A DNA stretch of 64,000 nt from Aulostomus chinensis (GCA_037954235.1 JBBMOA010000001.1:28411074-28475073); one strand, 5' to 3'. Positions 35,701 through 48,656 are shown, counted from the first letter of the stretch. Numbers and translations: made by a program. The notes: generated from the letters alone by a model not told the origin.

Positions 35701-38700
35701 GTCGGAAGAAATGCTAATGAACTCAAAATGATGCTAACAGTAATGTAGTGATAGTTGCTAATCAACTCAAAGTGATGCTGACAGTAATGTAGTAAGAGTT
35801 GCTAGGAACCTTAAAATAATGCAACAATAATGTAGTAAGAGTTGCTACGAACCTCAAAATAATGTGAGTGTGATGTCGGAAGAATTGCTAATGATCTCAA
35901 AATGATGCGACAGTGATGTCGTAAGAATTGCTAATGAACTCAAAATGATGCTAACAGTAATGGAGTGAAACTTTCGAATAACCTCAAAGTGATGCTGACA
36001 GTCATGTAGTAAGAGTTGCTACGAACCTCAAAATAATGTGACAGTAATGTAGTAGAAGTTGCTACGAACCTCAAAATATTGCGACAGTGATGTCGGAAGA
36101 AATGCTAATGAACTCAAAATGATGCTAACAGTAATGTAGTGATAGTTGCTAATCAACTCAGTGATGCTTACAGCAATGTAGTAAGTGTTTCGAATAACCT
36201 CAAAGTGATGCTTACAGTCATGTAGTAAGTGTTGCTACGAACCTCAAAATATTGCAACAGTGATGTCGGAAGAATTGCTAATGATCTCAAAATGATGCGA
36301 CAGTGATGTCGTAAGAGTTTTGAACAACCTCAAAGTGATGCTGACAGTCATTTAGTAAGAGTTGCTAATGAACTCAGTTCAATGCTACAGTGATTTCGTG
36401 AGAATTGCTTAACAACTCAAAATGATGCTAACAGTAATGTAGTGATAGTTGCTAATAAACTCAAAGTGATGCTGACAGTAATGTAGTAAGAGTTGCTAAT
36501 GAACTTAAAATGATGCAACAATAATGTAGTAAGAGTTGCTACGAACCTCAAAATATTGCGACAGTGATGTCGGAAGAATTGCTAATGATCTCAAAATGAT
36601 GCGACAGTGATGTAGTAAGAATTGCTAATGAACTCAAAATGATGCTAAAAGTAATGGAGTGAAACTTTCGAATAACCTCAAAGTGATGCTGACAGTCATG
36701 TAGTAAGAGTTGCTACGAACCTCAAAATAATGTGACAGTGATGTCGGAAGAATTGCTAATGATGTCAAAATGATGCGACAGTGATGTAGTAAAAGTTGCT
36801 ACTAACCTCAAAATATTGCGACAGTGATATCGGAAGAATTGCTAATGAACTCAAAGTGATGCTGACAGTAATGTAGTAAGAGTTGCTACGAACCTCAAAA
36901 TATTGCGACAGTGATGTCGGAAGAACTGCTAATGATCTCAAAATGATGTGACAGTGATGTAGTAAGAATTGCTAATGAACTTAAAATGATGCTAACAGTC
37001 ATGTAGTGATAGTTGCTAAGAAACTCAGTGATGCTTACAGTAATGTAGTAAGAGTTGCTACGAACCTTAAAATAATGCAACAATAATGTAGTAAGAGTTG
37101 CTACGAACCTCAAAATATTGCGACAGTGATGTCGGAAGAATTGCTAATGATGTCAAAATGATGCGACAGTGATGTAGTAAAAGTTGCTACGAACCTCAAA
37201 ATATTGCGACAGTGATGTCGGAAGAATTGCTAATGAACTCAAGATGATGCTAACAGTAATGTAGTGATAGTTGCTAAGAAACTCAGTGATGCTTACAGTA
37301 ATGTAGGAAGAGTTTCGAACAACCTCAAAGTGATGCTGACAGTCATTTAGTAAGAGTTGCTAATGAACTCAATTCAGTGCAACAGTGATGTCGTGAGAAT
37401 TGCTCAACAACTCAAAATGATGCTAACAGTAATGTAGTGATAGTTGCTAATAAACTCAAAGTGATGCTGACAGTAATGGAGTAAGAGTTGCTACGAACCT
37501 TAAAACAATGCAACAATAATGTAGTAAGAGTTGCTACGAACCTCAAAATATTGCGACAGTGATGTCGGAAGAATTGCTAATGATCTCAAAATGATGCGAC
37601 AGTGATGTAGTAAGAATTGCTAATGAACTCAAAATGATGCTAACAGTAATGGAGTGAAACTTTCGAATAACCTCAAAGTGATGCTGACAGTCATGTAGTA
37701 AGAGTTGCTACGAACCTCAAAATAATGTGACAGTAATGGAGTAAAAGTTGCTACGAACCTCAAAATAATGCGACAGTAATGTAGTAAAAGTTGCTACGAA
37801 CCTCAAAATATTGCGACAGTGATGTCGGAAGAAATGCTAATGAACTCAAAATGATGCTAACAGTAATGTAGTGATAGTTGCTAATCAACTCAGTGATGCT
37901 TACAGCAATGTAGTAAGTGTTTCGAATAACCTTAAAGTGATGCTTACAGTCATGTAGTAAGTGTTGCTACGAACCTCAAAATATTGCGACAGTGATGTCA
38001 GAAGAATTGCTAATGAACTCAAGATGATGCTAACAGTAATGTAGTGATAGTTGCTAAGAAACTCAGTGATGCTTACAGTAATGTAGTAAGAATTTCGAAC
38101 AACCTCAAAGTGATGCTGACAGTCATTTAGTAAGAGTTGCTAATGAACTCAGTTCAGTGCTACAGTGATTTTGTGAGAATTGCTCAACAACTCAAAATGA
38201 TGCTAACAGTAATGTAGTGATAGTTGCTAATAAACTCAAAGTGATGCTGACAGTAATGTAGTAAGAGTTGCTAGGAACCTTAAAATAATGCAACAATAAT
38301 GTAGTAAGAGTTGCTACGAACCTCAAAATAATGTGAGTGTGATGTCGGAAGAATTGCTAATGATCTCAAATAGATGCGACAGTGATGTAGTAAGAATTGC
38401 TAATGAACTCAAAATGATGCTAACAGTAATGGAGTGAAACTTTCGAATAACCTCAAAGTGATGCTAACAGTCATGTAGTAAGTGTTGCTACGAACCTCAA
38501 AATATTGCGACAGTGATGTCAGAAGAATTGCTAATGATGTCAAAATGATGCGACAGTGATTTAGTAAGAATTGCTAATGAACTCAAAATGATGCTAACTG
38601 TAATGGAGTGAAACTTTCCAATAACCTCAAAGTGATGCTGACAGTCATTTAGTCAGAGTTGCTAATGAACTCAATTTAATGCTACAGTGATGTCGTGAGA

Positions 38701-41700
38701 ATTGCTCAACAACTCAAAATGATGCTAACAGTAATGGAGTGAAACTTTCGAATAACCTCAAAGTGATGCTGACAGTCATGTAGTAAGAGTTGCTACGAAC
38801 CTCAAAATAATGTGACAGTAATGTAGTAAAAGTTGCTACGGACCTCAATATAATGCGACAGTAATGTAGTAAAAGTCGCTACGAACCTCAAAATATTGCG
38901 ACAGTGATGTCGGAAGAATTGCTAATGAACTAAAAATGATGCAAACAGTAATGTAGTGATAGTTGCAAATCAACTCAGTGATGCTTACAGTAATGTAGTC
39001 AGTGTTTCAAACAAACTCAAAGTGATGCTGACAGTCATGTACTAAGAGTTGCTACGAACCTCAAAATAATGCGACAGTAATGTAGTAAAAGTTGCTACAA
39101 ACCTCAAAATATTGCGACAGTGATGTCGGAAGAATTGCTAATGAACTTAAAATGATGCTAACAGTAATGTAGTGGTAGTTGCTAATCAAGTCAGTGATGC
39201 TTACAGTAATGTCGTAAGTGTTTCGAACAACCTAAAGTGATGCTGACAGTCATGTAGTAAGAGTTGCTACGAACCTCAAAATAATGCGACAGTGATGTCG
39301 GAAGAATTGGTAATGAACTCAAAATGATACTAACAGTAATGGAGTGAATGTTTCGAATAACCTCAAAGTGATGCTGACAGTCATGTAGCAAGAGTTGCTA
39401 TGAACCTCAAAATAATGCGACAGTGATGTCAGAAGAATTGCCAATGATCTCAAAATGATGCGACAGTGATGTAGTTAGAATCGCTAATGAACTCAAAATG
39501 ATGCTAACAGTAATGGAGTGAAACTTTCGAATAACCTCAAAGTGATGCTGAAAGTCATGTCGTAAGTGTTGCTACAAACCTCAAAATAATGCGACAGTCA
39601 TGTATTTAAGTTGCTACGAACCTCAAAATATTGCGACAGTGATGTCGGAAGAATTGCTAATGAACTCAAGATGATGCTAACAGTAATGTAGCGATAGTTG
39701 CTAAGAAACTCAGTGATGCTTCAAGTAATGTAGTAAGAGTTTCGAACAACCTCAAAGTGATGCTGACAGTCATTTAGTAAGAGTTGCTAATGAACTCAAT
39801 TCAATGCTACAGTGATGTCGTGAGAATTGCTCATTAACTCAAAATGATGCTCACAGTAATGTAGTGATAGTTGCCAATAAACTCAAAGTGATGCTGACAG
39901 TCATGTAGTAACAGTTGCTACGAACTTCAAAATAATGCGACAGTGATGTCGGAAGAATTGCTAATGAACTCAAAATGATGCTAACAGTAATGGAGTGAAT
40001 GTTTCGAATAACCTCAAAGTGATGCTGACAGTCATGTACTAAGAGTTGCTACGAACCTCAAAATATTGCGACAGTGATGTCGGAAGAATTGCAAATGAAC
40101 TCAAGATGATGCTAACAGTAATGGAGTGAAACTTTCGAATAACCTCAAAGTGATGCTGACAGTCATGTAGTAAGTGTTGCTACAAACCTCAAAATAATGC
40201 GACAGTGATGTCGGAAGAATTGCTAATGATCTATAAATGATGCAACAGTGATGTAGTAAGAATTGCTAATGAACTCAAAATGATGCTAACAGTAATGGAG
40301 TGAACGTTTCGAATAACCTCAAAGTGATGCTGACAGTCATGTACTAAGAGTTGCTACGAACCTCAATATAATGCGACAGTAATGTAGTAAAAGTTGCTAC
40401 GAACCTCAAAATATTGCGACAGTGATGTCGGAAGAATTGCTCATGAACTCAAAATGATGCTAAAAGTAATGTAGTGATAGTTGCTAATCAACTCAGTGAT
40501 GCTTACAGTAATGTAGTTAGAGTTTCGAACAACCTCAAAGTGATGGTGACAGTCATGTAGTAACAGTTGCTACATACCTCAAAATAATGCGACAGTGATG
40601 TCAGAAGAATTGCTAATGATCTCAAAATGATGCGACAGTTATGTAGTAAGAATTGCTAATGAACTCAAAATGATGCTAACAGTAATGGAGTGAAATTTTC
40701 GAAAAACCTCAAAGTGATGCTGACAGTCATGTAGTAAGTGTTGCTACAAACCTCAAAATAATGCGAAAGTAATGTAGTAAAAGTTGCTACGAACCTCAAA
40801 ATATTGCGACAGTGATGTCGGAAGAATCGCTAATGAACTCAAGATGATGCTAACAGTAATGTTGTGAAAGTTGCGAAGAAACTCAGTGATGCTTACAGTA
40901 ATGTAGTAAGTGTTTCGAACAACCTCAAAGTGACGCCGACAGTCATGTAGTAAGAGTTGCTTCTAACCTCAACATGATGCTAAAAGTAATGTAGTGATAG
41001 TTGCTAATGAACTCAAAGTGATGCTGACAGTAATGTAGTAAGAGTTGCTATGAACCTTAAAATAATGTGACGGTGATGTCAGAAGAATTGCTAATGATCT
41101 CAAAATGATGCGACAGTGATTTAGTAAGAATTGCTAATGAAATCAAAATGATGCTAAAAGTAATGGAGTGAACGTTTCGAATAACCTCAAAGTGATGCTG
41201 ACAGTCATGTACTAAGAGTTGCTACGAACCTCAAAATAATGCGACAGTAATGTAGTAAAAGTTGCTACGAACCTCAAAATATTGCGACAGTGATGTCTAT
41301 GAATTGCTAATAAACTCAAAATGACGCTAACAGTAATGTAGTGATAGTTGCTAATGAACTCAAAATGATGCTAAAAGTAATGTAGTGATAGTTGCTAAAC
41401 AACTCAGTGATGCTTACAGTAATGTAGTAAGTGTTTCGAACAACCTCAAAGTGACGCTGACAGTCATGTAGTAAGAGTTGCTTCTAACCTCAAAATGATG
41501 CTAAAAGTAATGTAGTGATAGTTACGAATGAACTCAAAGTGATGCTAGCAGTAATGTAGTAAGAGTTGCTTCGAACCTCAAAGTAATGCGACAGTGATGT
41601 CAAAAATATTGTTAATGATCTCAAACTGATGCGACAGTGATGTAGTAAGAATTGCTAATGAACTCAAAATGATGCTAACAGTAATGGAGTGAAAGTTTCG

Positions 41701-44700
41701 AATAACCTCAAAGTGATGCTGACAGTCATGTAGTAAGAGTTGCTACGAACCTCAAAATAATGCGACAGTAATGTAGTAAAAGTTGTTACGAACCTCAAAA
41801 TATTGCGACAGTGATGTCTGAAGAAATGCTAATGAACTCAAAATGATGCTAACAGTAATGTAGTGATAGTTGCTAATAAACTCAAAGTGATGCTATGTAG
41901 TAAGAGTTGCTACGAACCTCAAAATAATGTGACAGTGATGTCAGAAGAATTGCAAATGATCTCAAAATGATGCGACAGTGATGTAGTAAGAATTGCTAAT
42001 GAACTCAAAATGATGCTGACAGTAATGGAGTGAAAGCATCAAATAACCTCAAAGTGATGCTGACAGTCATGTAGTAAGAGTTGCTACGAACCTCAAAATA
42101 ATGCGACAGTAATGTAGTAAAAGTTGCTACGAACCTCAAAATATTACGACAGTGATGTCGGAAGAATTGCTAATGAACTCAAAATGATGCTAAAAGTAAT
42201 GTAGTGATAGTTGCTAATCAACTCAGTGATGCTTACACTAATGTAGTGAGTGTTTCGAATAACCTCAAAATAATGCAACAATAATGTAGTAAGAGTTGCT
42301 ACGAAACCCAAAATATTGCGACAGTGATGTCGGAAGAACTGCTAATGATCTCAAAATGATGTGAAAGTGATGTAGTAAGAATTGCTAATGAACTCAAAAT
42401 GATGCTAACAGTAATGGAGTGAAAGTTTCGAATAACCTCAAAGTGATGCTGACAGTCATGTAGTAAGTGTTGCTACGAACCTCAATATAATGCGACAGTA
42501 ATGTAGTAAAAGTTGCTACGAACCTCAAAATATTGCGACAGTGATGTCGGAAGAATTGCTCATGAACTCAAAATGATGCTAAAAGTAATGTAGTGATAGT
42601 TGCTAATCAACTCAGTGATGCTTACAGTAATGTAGTTAGAGTTTCGAACAACCTCAAAGTGATGGTGACAGTCATGTAGTAACAGTTGCTACATACCTCA
42701 AAATAATGCGACAGTAATGTAGTAAAAGTTGCTACGAACCTCAAAATATTGCGACAGTGATGTCAGAAGAGTTGCTAATGAACTCAAAATGATGCTAAAA
42801 GTAATGTAGTGATAGTTGCTAATCAACTCAGTGATGCTTCCAGTAATGTAGTTAGAGTTTCGAACAACCTCAAAGTGATGGTGACAGTCATGTAGTAACA
42901 GTTGCTACGAACCTCAAACTAATGCGACAGTGATGTCGAAAGAATTGCTAATGATCTCAAAATGATGCGACAGTGATTTAGAAAGAATTGCTCATGAACT
43001 CAAAATGATGCTAACAGTAATGGAGTGAACGTTTCGAATAACCTCAAAGTGATGCTGATAGTCTTGTACAAAGAGTTGCTACGAACCTCAAAATAATGCG
43101 ACAGTGATGTCGGAAGAATTGCTAATGATCTCAAAATGATGAGACAGTGATGTAGTAAGAATTGCTAATGAACTCAAAATGATGCTAACAGTAATGGAGT
43201 GAAAGTTTCGAATAACCTCAGAGTGATGCTGACAGTCATGTACTAAGAGTTGCTACGAACCTCAAAATAATGCGCCAGTTATTTCGTAAGAATTGCTAAT
43301 AAACTCTAAATGATGCTAACAGTAATGTAGTCAGTGTTTTGAACAACCTCAAAGTGATGCTGACAGTCATGTGGTCAGAGTTGCGAGTAACCTAAAATTG
43401 ATGCTGACAGTAATGTAGTAAGAGTTGCTACGAACCTCAAAATAATGCTACAGTGATGTCGTAAGAATTGCTAATCATCTAAAAATGATGCGACAGTGAT
43501 GTCGTAAGTGTTTCGAACAACCTCAAAGTGATGCTGACAGTAATGTAGTAAGAGTTGCTACGAACCTTAAAATAATGCAACAGTAATGTAGTAAGAGTTG
43601 CTACGAACCTCAAAATAATGCAACAGTGATTTTTGGAAGAATTGCTAATGATCTCAAAATTATGCGACAGTGATGTAGTAAGAATTGCTAATGAACTCAA
43701 AATGATGCGAACAGTATGGAAGTGAAAGTTTCGAATAACCTCAAAGTGATGCTGACAGTAATGTAGTAGGAGTTGCTATGAACCTAAAAATAATGCAACA
43801 GTAATGTGGTAAGAGTTTCTATGAACCTCAAAATAGTGCGAGAGTGATGTCAGAAGACTCGGTAATGATGTCAACATGATGCGACAGTGATGTCGTAAGA
43901 ATTGCTAATGAACTCAAAATGATGCGACAGTGACGTAGTAAGAATTGTAATGAACTCAAAATGATGCTGACAGTAATGTAGTGAAAGTTTCGAATAACCT
44001 CAAAGTGATGGTGACAGTCATGTAGTCAGAGTTGCTACGAGCCTCAAAATGATGCGACAGTGATTGAGTAAGAATTGCTAATGAACTCAAAATGATGCTA
44101 ACAGTAATGAAGTGAAAGTTTCGAACAACCTCAAAGTGATGCTGACAGTCATGTTGTAAGAGTTGCAACGAACCCCAAAATGATGCGACAGTGATGGAGT
44201 AAGAATTGCTAATGAACTCAAAATAATGCTAACAGTAATGTAGTGAAAGTTGCCAATAAACTCAAAATGTACTGACAGTCATGTAGGAAGAGTTGCTACA
44301 AACCTTAAAATAATGCAACAGTAATGTAGTAAGAGTTACTACGAACTTCAAAATGATGTGACAGTGATGTAGTAAGAATTGCTTATGATCTGAAATGATG
44401 GCACAGTGATGTCGGAAGAATTGCAAATAAACTCAAAATGATGTGAACAGTAATGTAGTGAAAGTTTTGAATAACCTCAAAGTGATGCTGACAGTCATGT
44501 GGTTTGAGTTGCGAGTAACCTAAAAATGATGCTGACAGTGATGTCGGAAGAATTGCTAATGAACTCAAAATGATGCTAACAGTAATGGAGTGATTGTTGC
44601 TAATCAACTCAGTGATGCTAACAGTAATGGAGTGAACGTTTCGAATAACCTCAAAGTGATGCTGAGAGTCATGTAGTAAGAGTTGCTACGAACCTCAAAC

Positions 44701-45072
44701 TAATGCAACAGTAATGTAGTAAGAGTTGCTACGAACCTTAAAAAATGCAACAATAATGTAGTAAGAGTTGCTACGAACCTCCAAATAATGCGACAGTGAT
44801 GTCGGAAGAATTGCTAATGATCTCAAAATGATGCGACAGTGATGTTGTAATAATTGCTAATGAACTCAAAATGATGCTAACAGTAATGGAGTGAAAGTTT
44901 TGAATAACCTCAAAGTGATGCTGACGGTCATGTAGTAAGAGTTGCTAATAACCTCAAAATAATGCTACAGTGATTTAGGAAGAATTGCTAATGAACTCAA
45001 AATGATGCTCACAGTAATGTAGTGATAGTTGCTAATCAACTCAGTGATGCTTACAGTAATGTAGTAAGTGTT
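29777..45072 (-). repeat. Satellite array B1 (minus orientation)
   Basis: A 15.3-kb tandem array of 42-44-bp monomers, roughly 350 copies. Read on the minus strand it shows ordered monomer types. Type 1 is gcatcattttgagttcatta with gcaattcttccgacatcact. Type 2 is gcaatattttgaggttcgta. Type 3 is gcattattttgaggttcgta ending in acatgactgtca. Type 4 is gcatcactttgaggttattc with gaaa. Type 5 is gcatcactgagtttcttag. The same types in the same order form array B2 on the plus strand, so B1 and B2 are one subfamily in inverted orientation, related to but distinct from array A. The right end (about 43260-45072) is more irregular. No insertion of foreign DNA was seen. Confidence 0.97.
32390..35330 (-). 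repeat. 1860-bp-offset duplication in array B1
   Basis: 32390-33470 matches 34250-35330 with a constant offset of exactly 1860 bp over about 1.08 kb, with only scattered single-base differences by eye. Several 60-base rows are identical, for example those starting 33061/34921 and 33301/35161. A third related copy of the core starts near 36871, 1950 bp further on. This shows recent large-block amplification within the array. Confidence 0.92.
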
Positions 45073-45737
45073 GAAACGAGAACAACAAACTGTCCTTTGA
45101 TGGTTGGACAGGTTGGTTTGGTCCGTCCCCTCACTCATCATTAAAAGCCCTTATTACTCATCATTCATCCAATCTGACACTCACGTCTGCAGTGGGGAAT
45201 CCCCAGCAACCCGCGGCCCACATGGAGCAGTCTCGGCCAATCACGTGGGGCCTGCAGCGGCACCGACCACCAAATGGCTCGCAGGTGTCACTCTCAGCTC
45301 CAACCTCATGGCAGGCACAAGGCAGGGCGCTGTTGGTGAAGAGAGCCCAAGAGACACAGCTGAGCTGAGACAGAATGGAGACGAAGGACAGGAGGGACGA
45401 CAGAGAAAAAGGAAACGTTAGCGAGACATTTTAGGAAAATTAGTTTAGTGGGGAAAAGGTTCTTAGCCAAACTTGCTAAATGGAAGGACAACAAAAAAAC
45501 AAAGATCTTCAAAAGAAAATTAGCACAAAATGAAACCCTGCAAGAGAAAGTAAATCAAGAACTAAATATTCTTGAGGCTCAGGTCTTTAGTTCCAATGCT
45601 TGTAAATGACATTTGAATGCATTCACAACCCAAATCTGAGCAGACAGAAGCGTCCCAGTCAGGCCCAGTTTAGTTCCTCTAGAACATTCAGGGATAAAGA
45701 ACAGGGACCAACTCAGGCTGAGAGACACCGACTTGAC
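45073..45737. other. Spacer between inverted arrays, left part; no gene seen
   Basis: Non-satellite sequence beginning abruptly after gtaagtgtt. A plus-strand open frame (45104-45421, 105 codons) ends in a lysine/arginine-rich tail and has no recognised domain; not called. The segment 45620-45737 continues the laminin-like minus-strand open frame but looks intronic. Confidence 0.45.
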
Positions 45738-46318
45738 ATGAAAGCTGTTGAGGCCACAGTTGCTGATGAAGTGGTCAGATTTCTCCAGTGGTTCTTGGTT
45801 CAGGGAGCTGGAGCTGGAGCTGCTCTCAGGCACCACCAGGACGTGATCCTGGAGAGACAGAAGGAAGAAGTCCAGGCCTGACAGAGGAGAAGGAGGCACA
45901 GAGTAGAAACAGCAGATACGTGTCGGGAAAGGGAGAGGGTATCAGTCCAGCAGAGGAGCAGGAAACCTACCACCACAGGGCTCTGCCTGCAGGAACCTGC
46001 AGGTGAGGAGGACCTGGTGGTCCGGCACATCCAGAATGATCTGGTTTTCAGACACCGGCACGTTTCGGCAGCCGTAAGCGTGGGGACAGAAGGAGGCGTT
46101 GGCGTGGCCTGAAAGACACAAACAACCATCTCCATTTGAATGTTTCTCAAACAGCCGGAGCAGGAAAGCTAAGATGAATCAAAGATCCTCCACCCTGCCA
46201 GATCCGACCCTGGTAATGTAGACCTGCACAGGGTGGGTGGGGTGGAGCGGCTGGTGGTGGTGGAGGATGAAGACGTATCTGCCCAAAGCCTGGACACGGT
46301 GGAGTCCACCGCAGCGTT
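45738..46318 (-). pseudogene. Laminin alpha-chain-like exon fragment (three exons, frameshifted)
   Basis: Three minus-strand exon-like blocks match my memory of a laminin alpha chain (alpha-3/alpha-5 type) region between EGF-like arrays. Exon A, about 46318-46194, encodes ALGRYVFILHHHQPLHP and, in a shifted frame, GRIWQG. Exon B, about 46108-45971, encodes HANASFCPHAYGCRN and SENQIILDV. Exon C, about 45877-45738, encodes DHVLVVPESSSSSS and EKSDHFISNCGLNSF. Splice sites are plausible: ctactcag and tctttcag acceptors, CAGG/gtggag and gtaggt donors, phase-1 joins and short introns of 85 and 93 bp. A one-base loss near 46208-46213 breaks exon A. No other laminin exons are recognisable, though a laminin gene has dozens. 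It is therefore a displaced fragment, or a real gene piece with a sequencing indel. A short minus-strand block at 46823-46876, bounded by AG and GT, might be another exon but is unproven. Confidence 0.65.
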
Positions 46319-47076
46319 CTGAGTAGAAGGATGAGAGCGATGTTCAATGGTACATGTTTTCTTTCCTGAACCGCCGATGTTTCCAATCACGAATCTCAGT
46401 CATGAGATTTGAACATCATGGAGGAGTTCAAAAGTGTCAAACTGGGCCGGTCTCCATTTTATGAGTCCGGAGACCGAGGATAAAACTACAAGTCCCTGGT
46501 TCAGATTTGACTCTTCTGAATCCAAACACAGCAGCGTTCTTCCACCAGGCCAGATGAGTTGATCATGATAACAAGATATCTTCATGCTACTACAACACAC
46601 AAACTCATCACAAGAAAAGACTTCATGGTGGAACAACAAATCTCCTCCCAATGGGAAAAACATTGAGTTGAACAATCAACTTTTCCATGATGACATGGAG
46701 AGCTTGGCAGCAGCAGCAGGCTTCCATTGGGGGCTGATATGCCAGCTCCACTTAGCCTTCTTTGGAATGGTTTCACCTGGAGTGATGCTGTTATTGAGAC
46801 CTTTTATCTGGAACAACACCACCTGCATGGAGACTGAGGACTTCAACAGATGCAGATGTATGATGCGGACTTTGTGCTAAAAACAGCAGAAAAAAAAGAC
46901 AAAAAGGGGAGAATTTTAACAAAAGTATGCAAATGAGCTGAAGATCAAAATACAAAAAGTAAATCAAGGTTTTTTTCAAATGATTGCCAGCTATTTAGCT
47001 AAGAGAAGGACAAATGTCAATCAAGATGTCAGAATGGAACGATCCCACTGGCTTCTGGTCAAGGGAACCATGGAGA
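46319..47076. other. Unassigned sequence upstream of the laminin-like exons
   Basis: Minus-strand open frames at 46400-46979 have no recognisable domain. No repeat was identified until the minisatellite begins. Confidence 0.45.
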
Positions 47077-47747
47077 TGCTAACTTCCTGTTGGACAATCA
47101 GGGTGTCTCATCCCTGACATGCTAACTTCCTGTTGGACGATAAGCGTGTCTCATCCCTGACATGCTAACTTCCTGTTGGACGATAAGCGTGTCTCATCCC
47201 CGACATGCTAACTTCCTGTTGGACGATAAGCGTGTCTCATCCCCGACATGCTAACTTCCTGTTGGACGATAAGCGTGTCTCATCCCTGACATGCTAACTT
47301 CCTGTTGGACGATAAGCGTGTCTCATCCCTGACATGCTAACTTCCTGTTGGACGATAAGCGTGTCTCATCCCTGACATGCTAACTTCCTGTTGGATGATA
47401 AGCGTGTCTCATCCCTGACATGCTAACTTCCTGTTGGACGATAAGCGTGTCTCATCCCTCACATGCTAACTTCCTGTTGGACGATAAGCGTGTCTCATCC
47501 CTCACATGCTAACTTCCTGTTGGACGATAAGCGTGTCTCATCCCTCACATGCTAACTTCCTGTTGGACGATAAGCGTGTCTCATCCCTGACATGCTAACT
47601 TCCTGTTGGACAATAAGTGTGTCTCATCCCTGACATGCTAACTTCCTGTTGGACTATGAGGGTGTCTCATCCCTGACATGCTAACTTCCTTTTGGACTAT
47701 GAGGGTGTCTCATCCCTGACATGCTAACTTCCTGTTGGACTATAAAG
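47077..47747 (+). repeat. 43-bp minisatellite, about 15.6 copies
   Basis: Sixteen starts of tgctaacttcctgttgga at exact 43-bp steps (47077, 47120, 47163 and on to 47722). The rest of the unit reads cgataagcgtgtctcatccc then tgaca. Internal copies are nearly identical. The first copy and the last few vary at gataagc (atcaggg, actatgaggg). The period equals that of the satellite monomers but the sequence is not obviously related. Confidence 0.97.
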
Positions 47748-47756
47748 CCTGATTTA

Positions 47757-48219
47757 AGCCTGATTTATGCTTCTGTGTCGAGTAGTATTCGTACCTACGC
47801 CGTCGTCGCAGACCGTACGCCGTAGCCTGAAACGCCTCTCCAAAAAATCCTACTTACGCATCGCGTCGACGCGTGGTGACGTCAACGTCGAGGACTGTGA
47901 TTGGTCCGCTCAGAACGTTATTTCCGGTTCAGTCGCAGCACAGCAACACCGCCATTTTCAAAGTTTCTGTGGTGAAAGCTCCAAGAAAAAATGGACCAAG
48001 CTGAAGAAAGGATTATCGAGGAGGTGCTCAAGTACGACCACCTCTACAACGCCTCTTCGCGGCACTACAAAGACTGACAAATGGCCAACAATTGTTGTCT
48101 GTGACCGGAAGAAAACCAAGGAATCCGACAAGAGCCCCGTAAACAATACAAAGACAAAGCCACACCCCCTAGCGGCTTGGATGTGAATTGCAGAGCAACG
48201 ACGCAGAATAAACCAGGCT
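47757..48219 (+). mobile_element. PIF/Harbinger nonautonomous element (MITE), 463 bp
   Basis: The left end agcctgatttatgcttctgt and the reverse complement of the right end (agcctggtttattctgcgtc) are imperfect terminal inverted repeats. The interior is CpG-rich with cgtacgccgtagcctgaa and gcgtcgacgcgtggtgacg, as in teleost Harbinger elements. It carries the start of a MADF-type (Myb/SANT-like) protein (separate entry), as expected for a deletion derivative of an autonomous element whose second ORF encodes a DNA-binding protein. A short direct duplication (gcctgattta twice) precedes the left end. A clean 3-bp target duplication cannot be fixed. Confidence 0.8.
47991..48077 (+). pseudogene. MADF-domain N-terminal remnant of a Harbinger DNA-binding protein
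   Basis: The ATG at 47991 opens a 28-codon frame ending in TGA at 48075-48077. It encodes MDQAEERIIEEVLKYDHLYN followed by ASSRHYKD. The pattern of an acidic helix, then EVLKYDHLYN and a YKD end, is the first helix and loop of a MADF domain, which in PIF/Harbinger elements belongs to the Myb-like accessory protein. The rest of the domain (about 60 more residues) and the transposase are absent, so this is a coding remnant in a MITE, not a functional gene. Overlapping longer frames in this segment (47767-48186 plus, 47958-48146 minus) are shadows. Confidence 0.72.
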
Positions 48220-48656
48220 TTCCAGTCGCACCTGTTTTACGCCCCCGTGCCAGATAAGGACCCCCATCGGGCTGTGCCACTCTGGAGGGAGCGCGTCTCA
48301 CAGTCAGTCAGCGGAACCATGCGGATCCGGGCCGGAGCTGTGGGAAGGAGCGCCAATTGTATCGGGTTGTTGTTTTCTGGACTGCAGCAGAACAGGAGCA
48401 GCCGGGACTGGAATGTAGAAGGAGGTTATCTTGAAGTTGACTCAGTTATGGTGAACGATATTGTGGTTCAACACTTTAATGAGCTTTAAGGCAAACACAT
48501 TTCATGAGGAAACAACGCCGGAATTGGACGGATTTCAGCGGCACACAACAACGTATCCGATACACCTCATTGGAAACCTGGTGGTCTAAGACTAAGAAAC
48601 ACCAGTCACCATGAAGAAAGGAACTTTTAGCTGACTACTCATGTTCTTTTCTGCAG
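48220..48656 (+). other. Region 5' of the BED/hAT pseudogene
   Basis: May include the 5' leader and first intron of the hAT gene: the segment ends in ttcttttctgcag, a good splice acceptor, just before the BED exon. An 80-codon frame starts at 48247 but is not recognisable. Confidence 0.4.

Noticed and set aside
45104..45421. 105-codon open frame with basic C-terminus
   Set aside because: No domain, no homologous context, and it starts directly at the satellite edge; probably chance.
47767..48186. 139-codon open frame across the Harbinger MITE
   Set aside because: It is out of frame with the recognisable MADF start at 47991 and reflects stop-poor CpG-rich sequence.
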